A stretch of 64,000 nt of DNA, from contig MKWN01000044.1 in assembly GCA_001899775.1 (NCBI GenBank), positions 1 through 64,000 of the forward strand. The letters are read 5' to 3'. This document shows positions 47,240 to 56,714 of this stretch, piece by piece. Both the position numbers and the translations under genes were made by a program. The first letter of the stretch is position 1; the number at the start of each line of letters is the position of its first letter. The notes beneath the pieces are model-generated. The model ran no database searches. It saw only the letters and a program-made list of their open reading frames with translations, and was not told the origin of the DNA. This DNA is from Thiobacillus sp. 65-29 (GTDB taxonomy: Bacteria; Pseudomonadota; Gammaproteobacteria; Burkholderiales; Thiobacillaceae).

Positions 47240-49444
47240 ATGTCCGACGAAAAGCACGATATCCTTCCACCCGGCAACACGGTCAGCGCCTTTCCCGCAC
47301 GCTCGCGCGTGCTGGTGGTCGACGATGAGCCTCTGATCCTGGAGGGGCTGGCGCGCCTGCTGGAAGGCCGCGAGTACGACGTCACCACGGCCGGCGGCGG
47401 CTGCGACGCCTTGATCGCGGTGGGCAAACAGCAGTTCGACGTCGTGCTGCTCGATCTGGGCATGCCCGACCTCAGCGGCACGGAAGTCCTGCGCTTCATC
47501 GCCGACCGCAGCGCGGACACCTCGGTGATCGTCGTGTCCGGAGACAGCTCCATCGACGCGGCGATCCGTGCGTTGCGCGGCGGCGCCACCGATTTCGTGC
47601 GCAAGCCCTACGAGCCCGAGGAACTGCTGCGCCGCATCGACAACACGCTGGTGCGCCGCCGCCTGGAAAGGGAAAACAACCATATCCTGCAGCGCCTGCA
47701 GCAGTCGGAAAAGTGGCACCGCTTTCTCGTCAACAGCTCGCCCGACTTCATCTACACCCTCGACAGCGAAGGCCGCTTCACCTTCGTCAACGACCGCGTC
47801 GAAAGCCTGCTCGGCTACCGGCGCGAGGATCTGCTCGGCCAGCACTACAGCCTGATCATCCACGAGGACGACATCGCCCGTGCCGAACACGTCTTCAACG
47901 AGCGCCGCGCCAGCGACCGCAGCGCGCGCAACATCGAGATCCGTCTCAAGTGCAACCCCGGCATGCGCCGGCCGCGCCCGATGAACTGCCGCTGCCGCGC
48001 GGTCGAGCTGACCGCCACGGGCATGTACGACGAGGAGGCGGGGCCCTTCGAAGGGCGCTTCATCGGCAGCTACGGTGTCGCCAAGGACATCACCGAACGC
48101 AAGCAGGCCGAGGAAACCGTCCACTTCCAGGCCTACCACGACCTCCTGACCGGCCTGCCCAACCGCGCGCTGTTCCGCGACCACCTCGGCCTCATGCTGG
48201 CGCAGGCGCGGCGCAACCAGAAACCGCTGGCGGTGCTGAGCCTCGACCTGGACCACTTCAAGGTCATCAACGACTCGCTCGGCCACGCCATCGGCGACGA
48301 ACTGCTGCTCGCGGTTGGCACGCGGCTGCGCCAGTGCCTGCGCGAAGGCGACACCCTGGCGCGCCTGGGGGGCGACGAGTTCGCGGTGCTGCTGCCGACA
48401 CTGGTTTCGCGCAGCGACGTCGACCACATCTGCCGCAAGATCATCCAGGTGCTGTCCAAGCCGGTCTACGTGAAGGGCCACGAAATCTACATCTCGGTGA
48501 GCATCGGCGCCTGCGTCGCGCCGGACGACAGCGAGCAGATCGACAGCCTCATCCGCCAGGCCGAGATCGCCATGTACCAGGCCAAGACGCAGGGGCGCAG
48601 CCGCCTGCAGTTCTGGGAATCCGGCATGCAGGCGCCCTATTCCGAGCGCATGCAGATCGAGACCGATCTGCGCCGCGCGCTGGCGCGCAACGAGTTCGTG
48701 CTGTTCTACCAGCCGCAGGTCGATACCGTCACCGGGGAAGTCCGCGGTTTCGAGGCGCTGCTGCGCTGGTGGCATCCGCAACGGGGCCTGCTCACACCCG
48801 CCGACTTCATCGCGGTGGCCGAGGAATCCGGCGTCATCGTGCCGCTGGGCGACTGGGTGCTGCGCGAGGCCTGCGCGCAAATGGCCGACTGGCACAAGAC
48901 GGGCCTGGCGCGGGTGCGCCTGTCGATCAATATTTCCGCGCGTCAGCTGGAAAGCGCGGACTTCGTCGAGAGTGTCATGCGGGCCTTGCAGGTACACGGC
49001 CTGGATGGCCGCAACATGGAGCTGGAGATCACCGAAAGCCTGCTGATGCGCGACTTCGAGGCCAATGCGATCAAGCTCGGACGCCTGTCCGCCACCGGCA
49101 TCCGCCTTGCCATCGACGACTTCGGCACCGGCTACAGTTCGTTCAAGTACCTGTCACGCTTCCCCATCCACACCCTGAAGATCGACCAGTCCTTCGTGCA
49201 GGATCTCGAACGCGAGGAGAACCTGTCCATCGTCAACGCGATGGTGGCGATGGGACGCGGCATGAACCTCAACGTCGTCGCCGAAGGCGTGGAGACCGAA
49301 GCGCAGCGCATGCGCCTGGAAAAGATGCAGTGCCCGGAAATCCAGGGCTATTACTGCCGCGGCCCGCTGTCGCCGCAGGACGCCACCACACTCATCGCCC
49401 AGCACGCGCGCGGCTTCGATTCCACACATCGCGCCGCAGGGTAG
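47240..49444 (+). CDS. Response regulator with PAS, GGDEF and EAL domains
   Basis: The 734-residue product starts with a receiver domain holding the acidic pair VVDDEP and the phospho-acceptor Asp in VVLLDLGMPD near residue 74. A PAS domain follows (HRFLVNSSPDFIYTLDSEG...). The GGDEF domain has RLGGDEFAVLL near 377. The EAL domain has GFEALLRWWHP near 504, DDFGTGYSS near 627 and VVAEGVETEAQ near 680. All catalytic motifs look intact, so phosphorylation likely tunes c-di-GMP synthesis or breakdown. GGAG precedes the ATG. Its stop is only seven bases from the stop of the convergent spoVR gene. Confidence 0.93.
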   Translation: MSDEKHDILPPGNTVSAFPARSRVLVVDDEPLILEGLARLLEGREYDVTTAGGGCDALIAVGKQQFDVVLLDLGMPDLSGTEVLRFIADRSADTSVIVVSGDSSIDAAIRALRGGATDFVRKPYEPEELLRRIDNTLVRRRLERENNHILQRLQQSEKWHRFLVNSSPDFIYTLDSEGRFTFVNDRVESLLGYRREDLLGQHYSLIIHEDDIARAEHVFNERRASDRSARNIEIRLKCNPGMRRPRPMNCRCRAVELTATGMYDEEAGPFEGRFIGSYGVAKDITERKQAEETVHFQAYHDLLTGLPNRALFRDHLGLMLAQARRNQKPLAVLSLDLDHFKVINDSLGHAIGDELLLAVGTRLRQCLREGDTLARLGGDEFAVLLPTLVSRSDVDHICRKIIQVLSKPVYVKGHEIYISVSIGACVAPDDSEQIDSLIRQAEIAMYQAKTQGRSRLQFWESGMQAPYSERMQIETDLRRALARNEFVLFYQPQVDTVTGEVRGFEALLRWWHPQRGLLTPADFIAVAEESGVIVPLGDWVLREACAQMADWHKTGLARVRLSINISARQLESADFVESVMRALQVHGLDGRNMELEITESLLMRDFEANAIKLGRLSATGIRLAIDDFGTGYSSFKYLSRFPIHTLKIDQSFVQDLEREENLSIVNAMVAMGRGMNLNVVAEGVETEAQRMRLEKMQCPEIQGYYCRGPLSPQDATTLIAQHARGFDSTHRAAG

Positions 49445-49451
49445 CGGCGTT

Positions 49452-50993
49452 TCACGCGGCCGGTGTGCATTCGCCGACCGGCAGGACGATGCCGTCCTCG
49501 TCCACGCTTTCGATGCGCACCGGATAGCCCCACAGTCGGGCGACGTGGCGCAGCATTTCCGGCGTGGAGTCGCCGAGCGGGCGGCGGTCGTGCATGGTGT
49601 GGCGCAAGGTCAGTGAACGGTCGCCGAAGATATCGACAGCATAGACCTGGATGTTGGGTTCGCGGTTGCCGAGGTTGTAGTGTTCGGCCAGCTGCCGGCG
49701 CACCGCACGGTAGCCGGCATCGTCGTGAATCGCGGCGACTTCCAGCTTGTCGTCACGATCGTCGTCGACCATGGCGAACAGCTTGAAATCGCGGATCAGC
49801 TTCGGCGAGAGATATTGCGCGATGAAGCTCTCGTCCTTGAAATTGCGCATGGCGAAGTCGAGTGATTTCACCCAGTCGCTGCCGGCAAGCTCCGGGAACC
49901 AGCGGTGGTCCTCCTCGGTGGGGGCTTCGCAGATGCGCCGCAGGTCGGTGAACATGGCGAAGCCCAGCGCATACGGATTAAGGCCGTTGTAGAAGCGGGC
50001 GTGGTAGGGCGGCTGGTACACCACGTTGGTATGCGATTGCAGGAACTCCATCATGAAGCCGTCGGTGAGGCGGCCTTCCTCGTACAGGTGGTTGAGCAGG
50101 GTGTAGTGCCAGAAGGTCGCCCAGCCCTCGTTCATCACCTGGGTCTGGCGCTGCGGGTAGAAATACTGCGCGATCTTCCTCACGATGCGCACGATCTCGC
50201 GCTGCCAGGGTTCCAGGCGCGGCGCATGCTTCTCGATGAAGTACAGCAGGTTTTCCTGCGGTTCCGCGGGGAAGCGTGCCGCCTGCCGGGCCTGCGCATC
50301 CTCCTGGCGGGCGGGCAGCGTACGCCACAGGTCGTTGACCTGCGATTGCAGGTAGGCCTCGCGCTCGGCCTGGCGCACCTGCTCCTTGGCCATCGACAGG
50401 CGCGCGGGACGTTTGTAGCGATCGACGCCGAGGCTCATCAGGGCGTGGCAGGAATCGAGCAGTTCCTCGACCGCGTCTTCGCCGTGGCGCTGCTCGCATT
50501 CGGCGATGAAGTTGCGTGCGAATACCAGGTAGTCGAGGATGCCCTCGGCGTCGGTCCAGGTGCGGAACAGGTAATTGCCCTTGAAGAAGGAGTTGTGGCC
50601 GTAGGCGGCGTGCGCGATCACCAGCGCCTGCATGGTCATGGTGTTCTCTTCCATGAGGTAGGCGAGGCAGGGGCTGGAATTGATGACGATCTCGTAGGCC
50701 AGACCCATCTGGCCGCGCTGGTAGCTCTTCTGGGTGGAGAGGAAGTGCTTGCCATAGGACCAGTGGTGGTAGCCGACCGGCATGCCCACCGAGGAATAGG
50801 CGTCGATCATCTGTTCGGAAGAGATGATCTCGATCTGGTTGGGATAGGTGTCGAGTCCGTAATGCGCGGCGACGCGGGCGATTTCGCGGTCGTAGGCCTC
50901 GATCAGTTCGAAGGTCCACTCCGAGCCCTCGGAGATCGGCTGGCGCACTCTGGTGGGTGCGGCCGGGAGGGCGGTTGCGGTGCCGGTTTCCAT
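49452..50993 (-). CDS. SpoVR / YcgB family protein
   Basis: The 513-residue product belongs to the SpoVR family, with the segments YPNQIEIISSEQMIDAYSS near 50, GYHHWSYGKHF near 75, and MNEGWATFWHYTLLNHLYEEG near 285, typical of the helical SpoVR core. Its C-terminal domain ends in DLFGDRSL-like sequence (DIFGDRSLTLRHTMHDRRPL). The biochemical role is unknown; in many bacteria it is co-expressed with PrkA and YeaH under nutrient stress. It directly follows yeaH with its ATG two bases beyond that stop, completing the three-gene operon. Confidence 0.92.
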   Translation of the reverse strand: METGTATALPAAPTRVRQPISEGSEWTFELIEAYDREIARVAAHYGLDTYPNQIEIISSEQMIDAYSSVGMPVGYHHWSYGKHFLSTQKSYQRGQMGLAYEIVINSSPCLAYLMEENTMTMQALVIAHAAYGHNSFFKGNYLFRTWTDAEGILDYLVFARNFIAECEQRHGEDAVEELLDSCHALMSLGVDRYKRPARLSMAKEQVRQAEREAYLQSQVNDLWRTLPARQEDAQARQAARFPAEPQENLLYFIEKHAPRLEPWQREIVRIVRKIAQYFYPQRQTQVMNEGWATFWHYTLLNHLYEEGRLTDGFMMEFLQSHTNVVYQPPYHARFYNGLNPYALGFAMFTDLRRICEAPTEEDHRWFPELAGSDWVKSLDFAMRNFKDESFIAQYLSPKLIRDFKLFAMVDDDRDDKLEVAAIHDDAGYRAVRRQLAEHYNLGNREPNIQVYAVDIFGDRSLTLRHTMHDRRPLGDSTPEMLRHVARLWGYPVRIESVDEDGIVLPVGECTPAA

Positions 50994-50994
50994 C

Positions 50995-52257
50995 TCAGGC
51001 GGCCTTCTTCTGGAACAGTTCGCGGAAGACCGGATAGATGTCTTCCAGCGTGAGGATGCGCTGCATCGCGAAGCGCGGGCTCATCGCCTTCACCTGTGCG
51101 TAGTGATGCCACAGACTTTGCGGCTCCTCAGCCTCGATTTCGACGTAGGCGAAATGCTGCACCAGCGGCAGGATCTTCTGCATCAGGAGTTCGCGGCAGC
51201 GTGGCGAATCGTCGTCCCAGTTGTCGCCGTCGGACGCCTGCGCGGCGTAGATGTTCCAGTTGGCGGAGGGATAGCGGGCGAGGATGATTTCGTGCATCAG
51301 TTCCAGCGCACTCGACACCACCGTGCCGCCGCTTTCGCGCGAGGAGAAGAATTCCTCCTCCTCGACTTCCCTGGCGACGGTATGGTGGCGGATGAACACC
51401 ACGTCGATGCGCTCGTAGTTCTTCGTCAGGAAGAGATACAGCAGCATGAAGAAGCGCTTGGCGATGTTCTTGCGGTCCTCGTCCATCGAGCCCGACACGT
51501 CGAGCAGACAGAACATCACCGCCTGGCTGCTGGGGGTGGGCTGGTCGACGCGATGGGCGTAGCGCAGGTCCCAGGTGTCGAGAAAGGGTACTGCGGCGAT
51601 GCGCGCCCTGAGCGCGGCGATATCCTCGCGCAGCGCATCGGCCTCGGCACTCGCGCCCAGCCCTCGCGCTTCCAGGTCGGCGAGCGCTTCCTCGGCCTCG
51701 CGCAGCGCGTCGCGTGGCGCGGCCGCCATCGCCAGCCGCCGGCCGATGGCCTGCTTCATCGAGCGCACCACGTGCAGGTTGGACGGGTTGCCCTGGCTGA
51801 CAAAACCGGCGCGCGCCTTCTTCACCTCGGGCACCGCGGCAAGCTGCTTCTTCACCAGGTCGGGCAGGGCCAGATCCTGGAAGAAGTACTCCATGAATTC
51901 TTCCTTCGACAACTCGAACACGAAGTCGTCCATGCCCTCGCCGTCGGGCGAGCCGCCGCTGCCGCCACCTCCGGCACCGCCCTCGGGGCGGTCGACGCGG
52001 TCGCCGCTGACGAATTCGCGGTTGCCCGGCAGCACGATGTTGCGCCGCCCGCCGGCACCGTGATGGAAGATCGGTTCCGACAGGTCCTTGGACGGAATCG
52101 AGATCTTCTCGCCGCGCTCGAGGTCGGCCACCTTGCGCCCGGATACCGCCTCCGCCGCCGCCTTGCGGATCTGCGTCTTGAAGCGGCGCAGGAAGCGCTG
52201 CCGGTTGACGGCGCTGCGGTTCTTGCCGGACAGGCGGCGGTCGACGAGCTGGCTCAT
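50995..52257 (-). CDS. yeaH: YeaH/YhbH (DUF444) family protein
   Basis: The 420-residue product starts MSQLVDRRLSGKNRSAVNRQRFLRRF, has a Gly-rich stretch (PEGGAGGGGSGGSPDGEGMDD) near 95-115, and a von Willebrand-type domain with CLLDVSGSMDEDRKNIAKRFF near 255, the DxSxS metal site. It is the second gene of prkA-yeaH-spoVR. Function is unknown but it is consistently paired with PrkA kinase. ATG 52257 is chosen over the track start because it gives the family N-terminus and the gene then begins 13 bases after prkA. Confidence 0.93.
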   Translation of the reverse strand: MSQLVDRRLSGKNRSAVNRQRFLRRFKTQIRKAAAEAVSGRKVADLERGEKISIPSKDLSEPIFHHGAGGRRNIVLPGNREFVSGDRVDRPEGGAGGGGSGGSPDGEGMDDFVFELSKEEFMEYFFQDLALPDLVKKQLAAVPEVKKARAGFVSQGNPSNLHVVRSMKQAIGRRLAMAAAPRDALREAEEALADLEARGLGASAEADALREDIAALRARIAAVPFLDTWDLRYAHRVDQPTPSSQAVMFCLLDVSGSMDEDRKNIAKRFFMLLYLFLTKNYERIDVVFIRHHTVAREVEEEEFFSSRESGGTVVSSALELMHEIILARYPSANWNIYAAQASDGDNWDDDSPRCRELLMQKILPLVQHFAYVEIEAEEPQSLWHHYAQVKAMSPRFAMQRILTLEDIYPVFRELFQKKAA

Positions 52258-52270
52258 GGATGCTTCCCGC

Positions 52271-54190
52271 TCAGGACGCCTTCCTCGCGCGCAGGTACCA
52301 CTCGGCGAGCAGGCGCACCTGCTTGTCAGTATAGCCCTTGGCGACCATGCGCGCAACGAAATCCTGGTGTTTCTTCTGCTCGTCGCTGGACGCCTTGGCG
52401 TTGAAGGAAATCACCGGCAGCAGGTCCTCGGTGCTGGAGAACATGCGCTTCTCGATCACCACGCGCAGCTTTTCGTAGCTCGTCCACGCCGGATTCTTGC
52501 CGTGGTTCTGCGCACGGGCGCGCAGCACGAAGTTCACCACCTCGTGGCGGAAATCCTTCGGATTGGCGATGCCGGCCGGCTTCTCGATCTTCTCCAGCTC
52601 GATGTTGAGCTGGCCGCGGTCGAGAATCTCGCCGGTGTCGGGATCGCGGTATTCCTGGTCCTGGATCCACATGTCGGCGTAGGTCACGTAGCGGTCGAAA
52701 ATGTTCTGGCCGTATTCCGAATACGACTCGAGATAGGCCGTCTGCAGTTCCTTCTCGATGAACTCGGCGTAGTGCGGTGCAAGGTATTCCTTGAGGAAGG
52801 CGACGTAGCGCTGTTCGGTCTCCGGCGGCAACTGCTCCTGTTCGATCTGCTGCTCCAGCACATAGAGCAGATGCACCGGATTGGCGGCGATCTCGCTGTG
52901 GTCGAAGTTGAACACGCGCGACAGGATCTTGAACGCGAAGCGTGTCGAGATGCCGGTCATGCCCTCGTCGACGCCGGCGAAGTCGCGGTATTCCTGGTAG
53001 CTTTTCGCCTTGGGGTCGGTGTCCTTGAGGTTTTCGCCGTCGTAGATGCGCATCTTCGAATAGATGCTGGAGTTTTCCGGTTCTTTCAGGCGCGTGAGCA
53101 CCGAGAAACGCGCCAGCATTTCCAGCGTGCCGGGTGCGCACGGTGCCTCGGACAGCGAGCTGTGGTGCAGCAGCTTCTGGTAGATCTTCATTTCCTCCGA
53201 CACGCGCAGGCAGTACGGCACCTTGACGATGTAGATGCGGTCGAGGAAGGCCTCGTTGTTCTTGTTGTTGCGGAAGGTGGTCCACTCCGACTCGTTGCTG
53301 TGCGCCAGCACCACGCCGTCGAAGGGAATTGCGCCGAAACCCTCGGTGCCCTTGTAGTTGCCCTCCTGCGTGGCGGTCAGCAGTGGATGCAGCACCTTGA
53401 TCGGCGCCTTGAACATCTCGACGAACTCCATCAGGCCCTGGTTGGCGAGGCTGAGGCCACCGGAATAGCTGTAGGCATCCGGGTCGTCCTGGGAGAATTT
53501 TTCCAGCTTGCGGATGTCGACCTTGCCGACCAGCGAGGAAATGTCCTGGTTGTTTTCGTCACCGGGCTCGGTCTTGGAAATGCCGACCTGGCCCAGCACC
53601 GAGGGCCAGCGCTTGATGACGCGGAACTTGGTGATGTCGCCGTTGTACTCGTGCAGGCGCTTCACCGCCCACGGCGACAGCACGCGACCGAGGTAGCGGC
53701 GCGGGATGCCGTATTGCTGTTCGAGAATTGCGCCATCCTCGTCGGGCGAGAACAGCGACAGCGGCGAATCGTTCACCGGCGAACCCTTGATGGCGTAGAA
53801 CGGCGCCTTTTCCATGAGATGCTTGAGCTTCTCCGCCAGCGAGGACTTGCCCCCACCGACCGGGCCGAGCAGATAGAGGATCTGCTTGTTCTCTTCCAGA
53901 CCCTGTGCGGCGTGGCGGAAGTAGGAAACGATCTGCTCGATCGTGTCCTCCATGCCGTAGAAATCCCTGAAGGCCGGATAGACCTTGATGATCTTGTTGG
54001 AAAAGATGCGCGACAGGCGCGAATCCTTGCGGGTATCGACCAGCTCCGGCTCGCCGATGGCAGCGAGCATGCGCTCGGCGGCACTGGCGTAGGCCATGCG
54101 GTCCGCCTTGCAGATGTCGAGGAATTCCTCGAGGGAGTATTCCTCTTCCTCACGGCGGTAGCGCTCGATGTACTGGTTGAACAGGCTCAT
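52271..54190 (-). CDS. prkA: PrkA serine protein kinase
   Basis: The 639-residue product MSLFNQYIERYRREEEEYSLEEFL has an AAA-like domain with Walker A LLGPVGGGKSS near 105 and AHSNESEW near 305, then the C-terminal kinase-like domain of the PrkA/YeaG family. In other bacteria it responds to starvation and stationary phase. AGGAGG lies five bases before ATG 54190, a strong ribosome site that fixes the start. It leads the prkA-yeaH-spoVR operon. The 161 bases upstream hold no gene and must include the promoter. Confidence 0.95.
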   Translation of the reverse strand: MSLFNQYIERYRREEEEYSLEEFLDICKADRMAYASAAERMLAAIGEPELVDTRKDSRLSRIFSNKIIKVYPAFRDFYGMEDTIEQIVSYFRHAAQGLEENKQILYLLGPVGGGKSSLAEKLKHLMEKAPFYAIKGSPVNDSPLSLFSPDEDGAILEQQYGIPRRYLGRVLSPWAVKRLHEYNGDITKFRVIKRWPSVLGQVGISKTEPGDENNQDISSLVGKVDIRKLEKFSQDDPDAYSYSGGLSLANQGLMEFVEMFKAPIKVLHPLLTATQEGNYKGTEGFGAIPFDGVVLAHSNESEWTTFRNNKNNEAFLDRIYIVKVPYCLRVSEEMKIYQKLLHHSSLSEAPCAPGTLEMLARFSVLTRLKEPENSSIYSKMRIYDGENLKDTDPKAKSYQEYRDFAGVDEGMTGISTRFAFKILSRVFNFDHSEIAANPVHLLYVLEQQIEQEQLPPETEQRYVAFLKEYLAPHYAEFIEKELQTAYLESYSEYGQNIFDRYVTYADMWIQDQEYRDPDTGEILDRGQLNIELEKIEKPAGIANPKDFRHEVVNFVLRARAQNHGKNPAWTSYEKLRVVIEKRMFSSTEDLLPVISFNAKASSDEQKKHQDFVARMVAKGYTDKQVRLLAEWYLRARKAS

Positions 54191-54351
54191 GACGTCCTCC
54201 TGGTCGGTGAATCGGTGGCCAGCGCGGCGTTGCTCGCGCAACATTCGTGCCTGAAACCTTAACGGTCACAATTCGACGAGGTTGAGCGGATTTAGTGCCG
54301 GGAGGGGAAAATTTTTTTACTGCGGCGCGGCGTCGCACGCGCGGTGTATGC

Positions 54352-55713
54352 TCATGCCGTACCGCTACGTGGCAAGCTGACCGTGAACCGCACCATGCCG
54401 TTCGCCGTCGCGGCATCGATGCGGCCGCCGTGCGCCTCGACGATGGAACGCACGATGGCCAGCCCCAGCCCGACGCCCTCGGCGCCGCTGCGCCGCGCCG
54501 GGTCGCCGGTGTAGAAGCGGTCGAATACGCGCGCAAGCCGGTCATGGGGAATCGTTCCCGGATTCTCGACCACGAGCTCGACGTCCTGATCACCGGAGCT
54601 GAGGCCGATGCGCACGGTTTCCGCGTCAGGGCAGTGGCGAATGGCGTTGGACAGCAGATTGGAGACGGCGCGGCGCAGCATGAGGCGATCCCCGGCCACG
54701 TGTGCACTACCCTCCAGCCTGAGGTGCACGCCACGCTCCTCGGCGACGAGACCATGGAACTCGATCAGCTCGCGGATCTCCCGGCCGAGATCGACGGCAT
54801 CGCGTCGCGGCACCACCTGGCGATTGTCGGCCTTGGCGAGAAACAGCATGTCCTCGACCATGCGTGCGAGGCGTTCGTATTCCTCCATCGACGATTGCAG
54901 CACTTCCCGATATTCGGCGGCGCCGCGTTCGCGGGCCAGCGCGACCTGGGTCTGCGTCATCAGGTTCGATACCGGCGTGCGCAGTTCGTGCGCGAGGTCG
55001 GAGGAGAATTCCGACAGGCGTCGGAAAGCGTCCTCGAGGCGTCCGAGCATGGCGTTGAACGCCGTGGCCAGGGTGCGGATTTCCGCGGGCAGCGCGGTAT
55101 CCGGAAGGCGCTCGCTCAGGTCCGTGGCGGACAGGCGGGTGGCGAGCCGCGCCATGTGTTCCAGCGGCCGCAGGCCGGTACGGGTGGCCGCCCAGCCCGC
55201 TGCCGCCATCGCCAGCATGGCGAGCACGGTGGCACCACCGAGTACGGCGTGGAAGCGGGTGAGGAAGCGCTGGTGATGGGTGATGTCGAGCGCCACCGCC
55301 ACGGTAAACGACGCATCCCCTGCCTGTACCGTCGTGGCAAAACCGCGCCACGTGCGCTCTTGCGCCATCCAGGTGGTGAGGGGTGCGGGGTGCAGCGGCA
55401 TGCCCTGCGGCAGGCCGTGGGCGCTGGCGTAGCCGACGTCGCCACGGGCGTCGATCAGGGCGACGGCAAGACCGTGATGACCGACCAGGGCATCGTCGAG
55501 CCGGTCGTGCAAGGCAGCGAGCGTGTTCGAAGGCTGCATCCGCGCCAGGAGGTTCTGCACCAGGGCGAGCTTGCCGTCGAGTTCATGGCGATCCATTTCG
55601 ACGAAGTGGGCATCGACCGCGCGTGCGACGATCCAGCCGAGCGCCAGCAGCACGACTGCGGCGCTCACCGCGAACAGCAGGCTGATGCGCGTGGTCAGCG
55701 AGACGGAATTCAC
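54352..55713 (-). CDS. cusS: CusS-like heavy-metal sensor histidine kinase
   Basis: The 453-residue kinase has an N-terminal transmembrane helix ([25 protein letters not shown]), a periplasmic sensor domain, a second helix ([20 protein letters not shown]), a HAMP linker, a HisKA domain with [14 protein letters not shown] near 250, and an ATPase domain ([21 protein letters not shown]). The order and spacing match heavy-metal sensors such as CusS and CopS. It starts with GTG overlapping the regulator stop as GTGA. The metal sensed cannot be read from sequence, but the CusR-box-like site and the RND operon suggest Cu(I) or Ag(I). Confidence 0.87.
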   Translation of the reverse strand: MNSVSLTTRISLLFAVSAAVVLLALGWIVARAVDAHFVEMDRHELDGKLALVQNLLARMQPSNTLAALHDRLDDALVGHHGLAVALIDARGDVGYASAHGLPQGMPLHPAPLTTWMAQERTWRGFATTVQAGDASFTVAVALDITHHQRFLTRFHAVLGGATVLAMLAMAAAGWAATRTGLRPLEHMARLATRLSATDLSERLPDTALPAEIRTLATAFNAMLGRLEDAFRRLSEFSSDLAHELRTPVSNLMTQTQVALARERGAAEYREVLQSSMEEYERLARMVEDMLFLAKADNRQVVPRRDAVDLGREIRELIEFHGLVAEERGVHLRLEGSAHVAGDRLMLRRAVSNLLSNAIRHCPDAETVRIGLSSGDQDVELVVENPGTIPHDRLARVFDRFYTGDPARRSGAEGVGLGLAIVRSIVEAHGGRIDAATANGMVRFTVSLPRSGTA

Positions 55714-56387
55714 GCCGGCGCTTCCAGCACGTAACCCATGCCACGCACGGTGTGGATCAGTTTCGGCTCGAAACCGTCGTCGATCTTGCCACGCAGGCGG
55801 CGTACCGCCACATCGATGACGTTGGTGTCCGAATCGAAGTTCATGTCCCACACCTGCGAGGCGATGAGCGAACGCGGCAACACCTCGCCCTGGCGGCGCA
55901 TCAGGAGTTCGAGCAGGGCAAATTCCTTGGCGGTCAGCTCGATGCGCTGGCCCGCACGCACGGCGCGCCGACGCAACAGGTCGAGTTCCAGATCAGCCGC
56001 ATGCAGCAGCGTGGGGTCGAGCGTTCCGCGCCCGCGCCGGGTGAGGCTGCGCACGCGCGCCAGCAGCTCGGCGAAGGCAAAGGGTTTGACCAGATAGTCG
56101 TCGGCACCGCGCTCCAGTCCCTTGACACGATCCTCGACGGCGTCGCGCGCGGTGAGAAACAGCACCGGCGTATCAAGCCCGGCGCGGCGCACGCCGTCGA
56201 GCACCTGCCAGCCGTCGAGGCCGGGCAGCATGACGTCGAGCACGAGCAGGTCGTAAGGCTGGGCGCGTGCGAGTTCCAACCCCTCCCAGCCATCGCGTGC
56301 CAGATCGACGATGAATCCCGCTTCGGTAAGCCCCTGTTTCAGGTAGTCGCCGGTCTTGATCTCGTCTTCGACAAGGAGGATTTTCAT
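55710..56387 (-). CDS. cusR: CusR-like response regulator
   Basis: The 225-residue OmpR-family regulator has a receiver domain with Asp 51 in [13 protein letters not shown] and Lys in VKPFAF, and a C-terminal winged helix ([21 protein letters not shown]..., [18 protein letters not shown]) closely of the CusR/CopR/SilR type. It is divergent from the RND operon, but its 5' side is occupied by repeat copy 2, whose end lies nine bases before the ATG. No clear ribosome site remains in that gap, so expression may depend on the repeat. Confidence 0.9.
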   Translation of the reverse strand: MKILLVEDEIKTGDYLKQGLTEAGFIVDLARDGWEGLELARAQPYDLLVLDVMLPGLDGWQVLDGVRRAGLDTPVLFLTARDAVEDRVKGLERGADDYLVKPFAFAELLARVRSLTRRGRGTLDPTLLHAADLELDLLRRRAVRAGQRIELTAKEFALLELLMRRQGEVLPRSLIASQVWDMNFDSDTNVIDVAVRRLRGKIDDGFEPKLIHTVRGMGYVLEAPA

Positions 56388-56396
56388 GGCGCAAGG

Positions 56397-56588
56397 CTAT
56401 TGAGGCGGCACGAAGAAATTTGAAACCGTATCGGTTTGCAAGTGCTTCAGGGGTGGACAGATTCGTTGAGCCGCCTCAATAGAGTGCTGTTTTAATTGCT
56501 TATTGCTTCGGCCCATTCACCTTCCCAACCTTGCAATATCGAATCGGATTACCCTGCCACTTCAAACTTCAGATGGCCGAATCAATAA
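56397..56588 (-). repeat. Dispersed structured repeat, copy 2 (5' leader of cusR-like gene)
   Basis: This 192-bp block is about 95-97% identical to 749-941 in reverse orientation. The CTATTGAGGCGGC / GCCGCCTCAATAG arms (56397-56409 and 56470-56482) are perfectly kept. The second pair is GCTTATTGCTTCGGCC near 56499-56514 and GGCCGAATCAATAA at 56575-56588. Seen from the cusR-like gene it has the same polarity that copy 1 has towards argB. It lies between the regulator start and the CusR-box-like palindrome. Confidence 0.85.
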
Positions 56589-56632
56589 GAAGACCCGCCC
56601 ATCCTGCCACAAACGCGGTGCCTCGGTCGCGC

Positions 56633-56648
56633 ATGACAAAAATGTCAT
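56633..56648. promoter_or_regulatory. CusR-box-like palindrome
   Basis: ATGACA-AAAA-TGTCAT followed by TTTC is a perfect 6+4+6 inverted repeat and matches the known CusR operator pattern (AAAATGACAANNTTGTCATTTT) in its half-sites and spacing. It lies 67 bases before the start of the TolC-type gene, in the divergent promoter region. It is the probable binding site for the adjacent regulator. Confidence 0.72.
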
Positions 56649-56714
56649 TTTCGCGTCACCGTCGCGTCGTCCACGGGGGGGCACAGTGCAGATACTGCCG
56701 TTGCGGATCGCCCC

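Noticed and set aside
46343-48997. 884-codon minus-strand ORF
   Set aside because: It is antisense to both the kinase and the c-di-GMP regulator and has no domain.
54300-54320. T-rich run after the CusS-like gene as a terminator
   Set aside because: The run lies on the plus strand (AAAATTTTTTT) with no adjoining GC stem in the right orientation, so I do not call a terminator.
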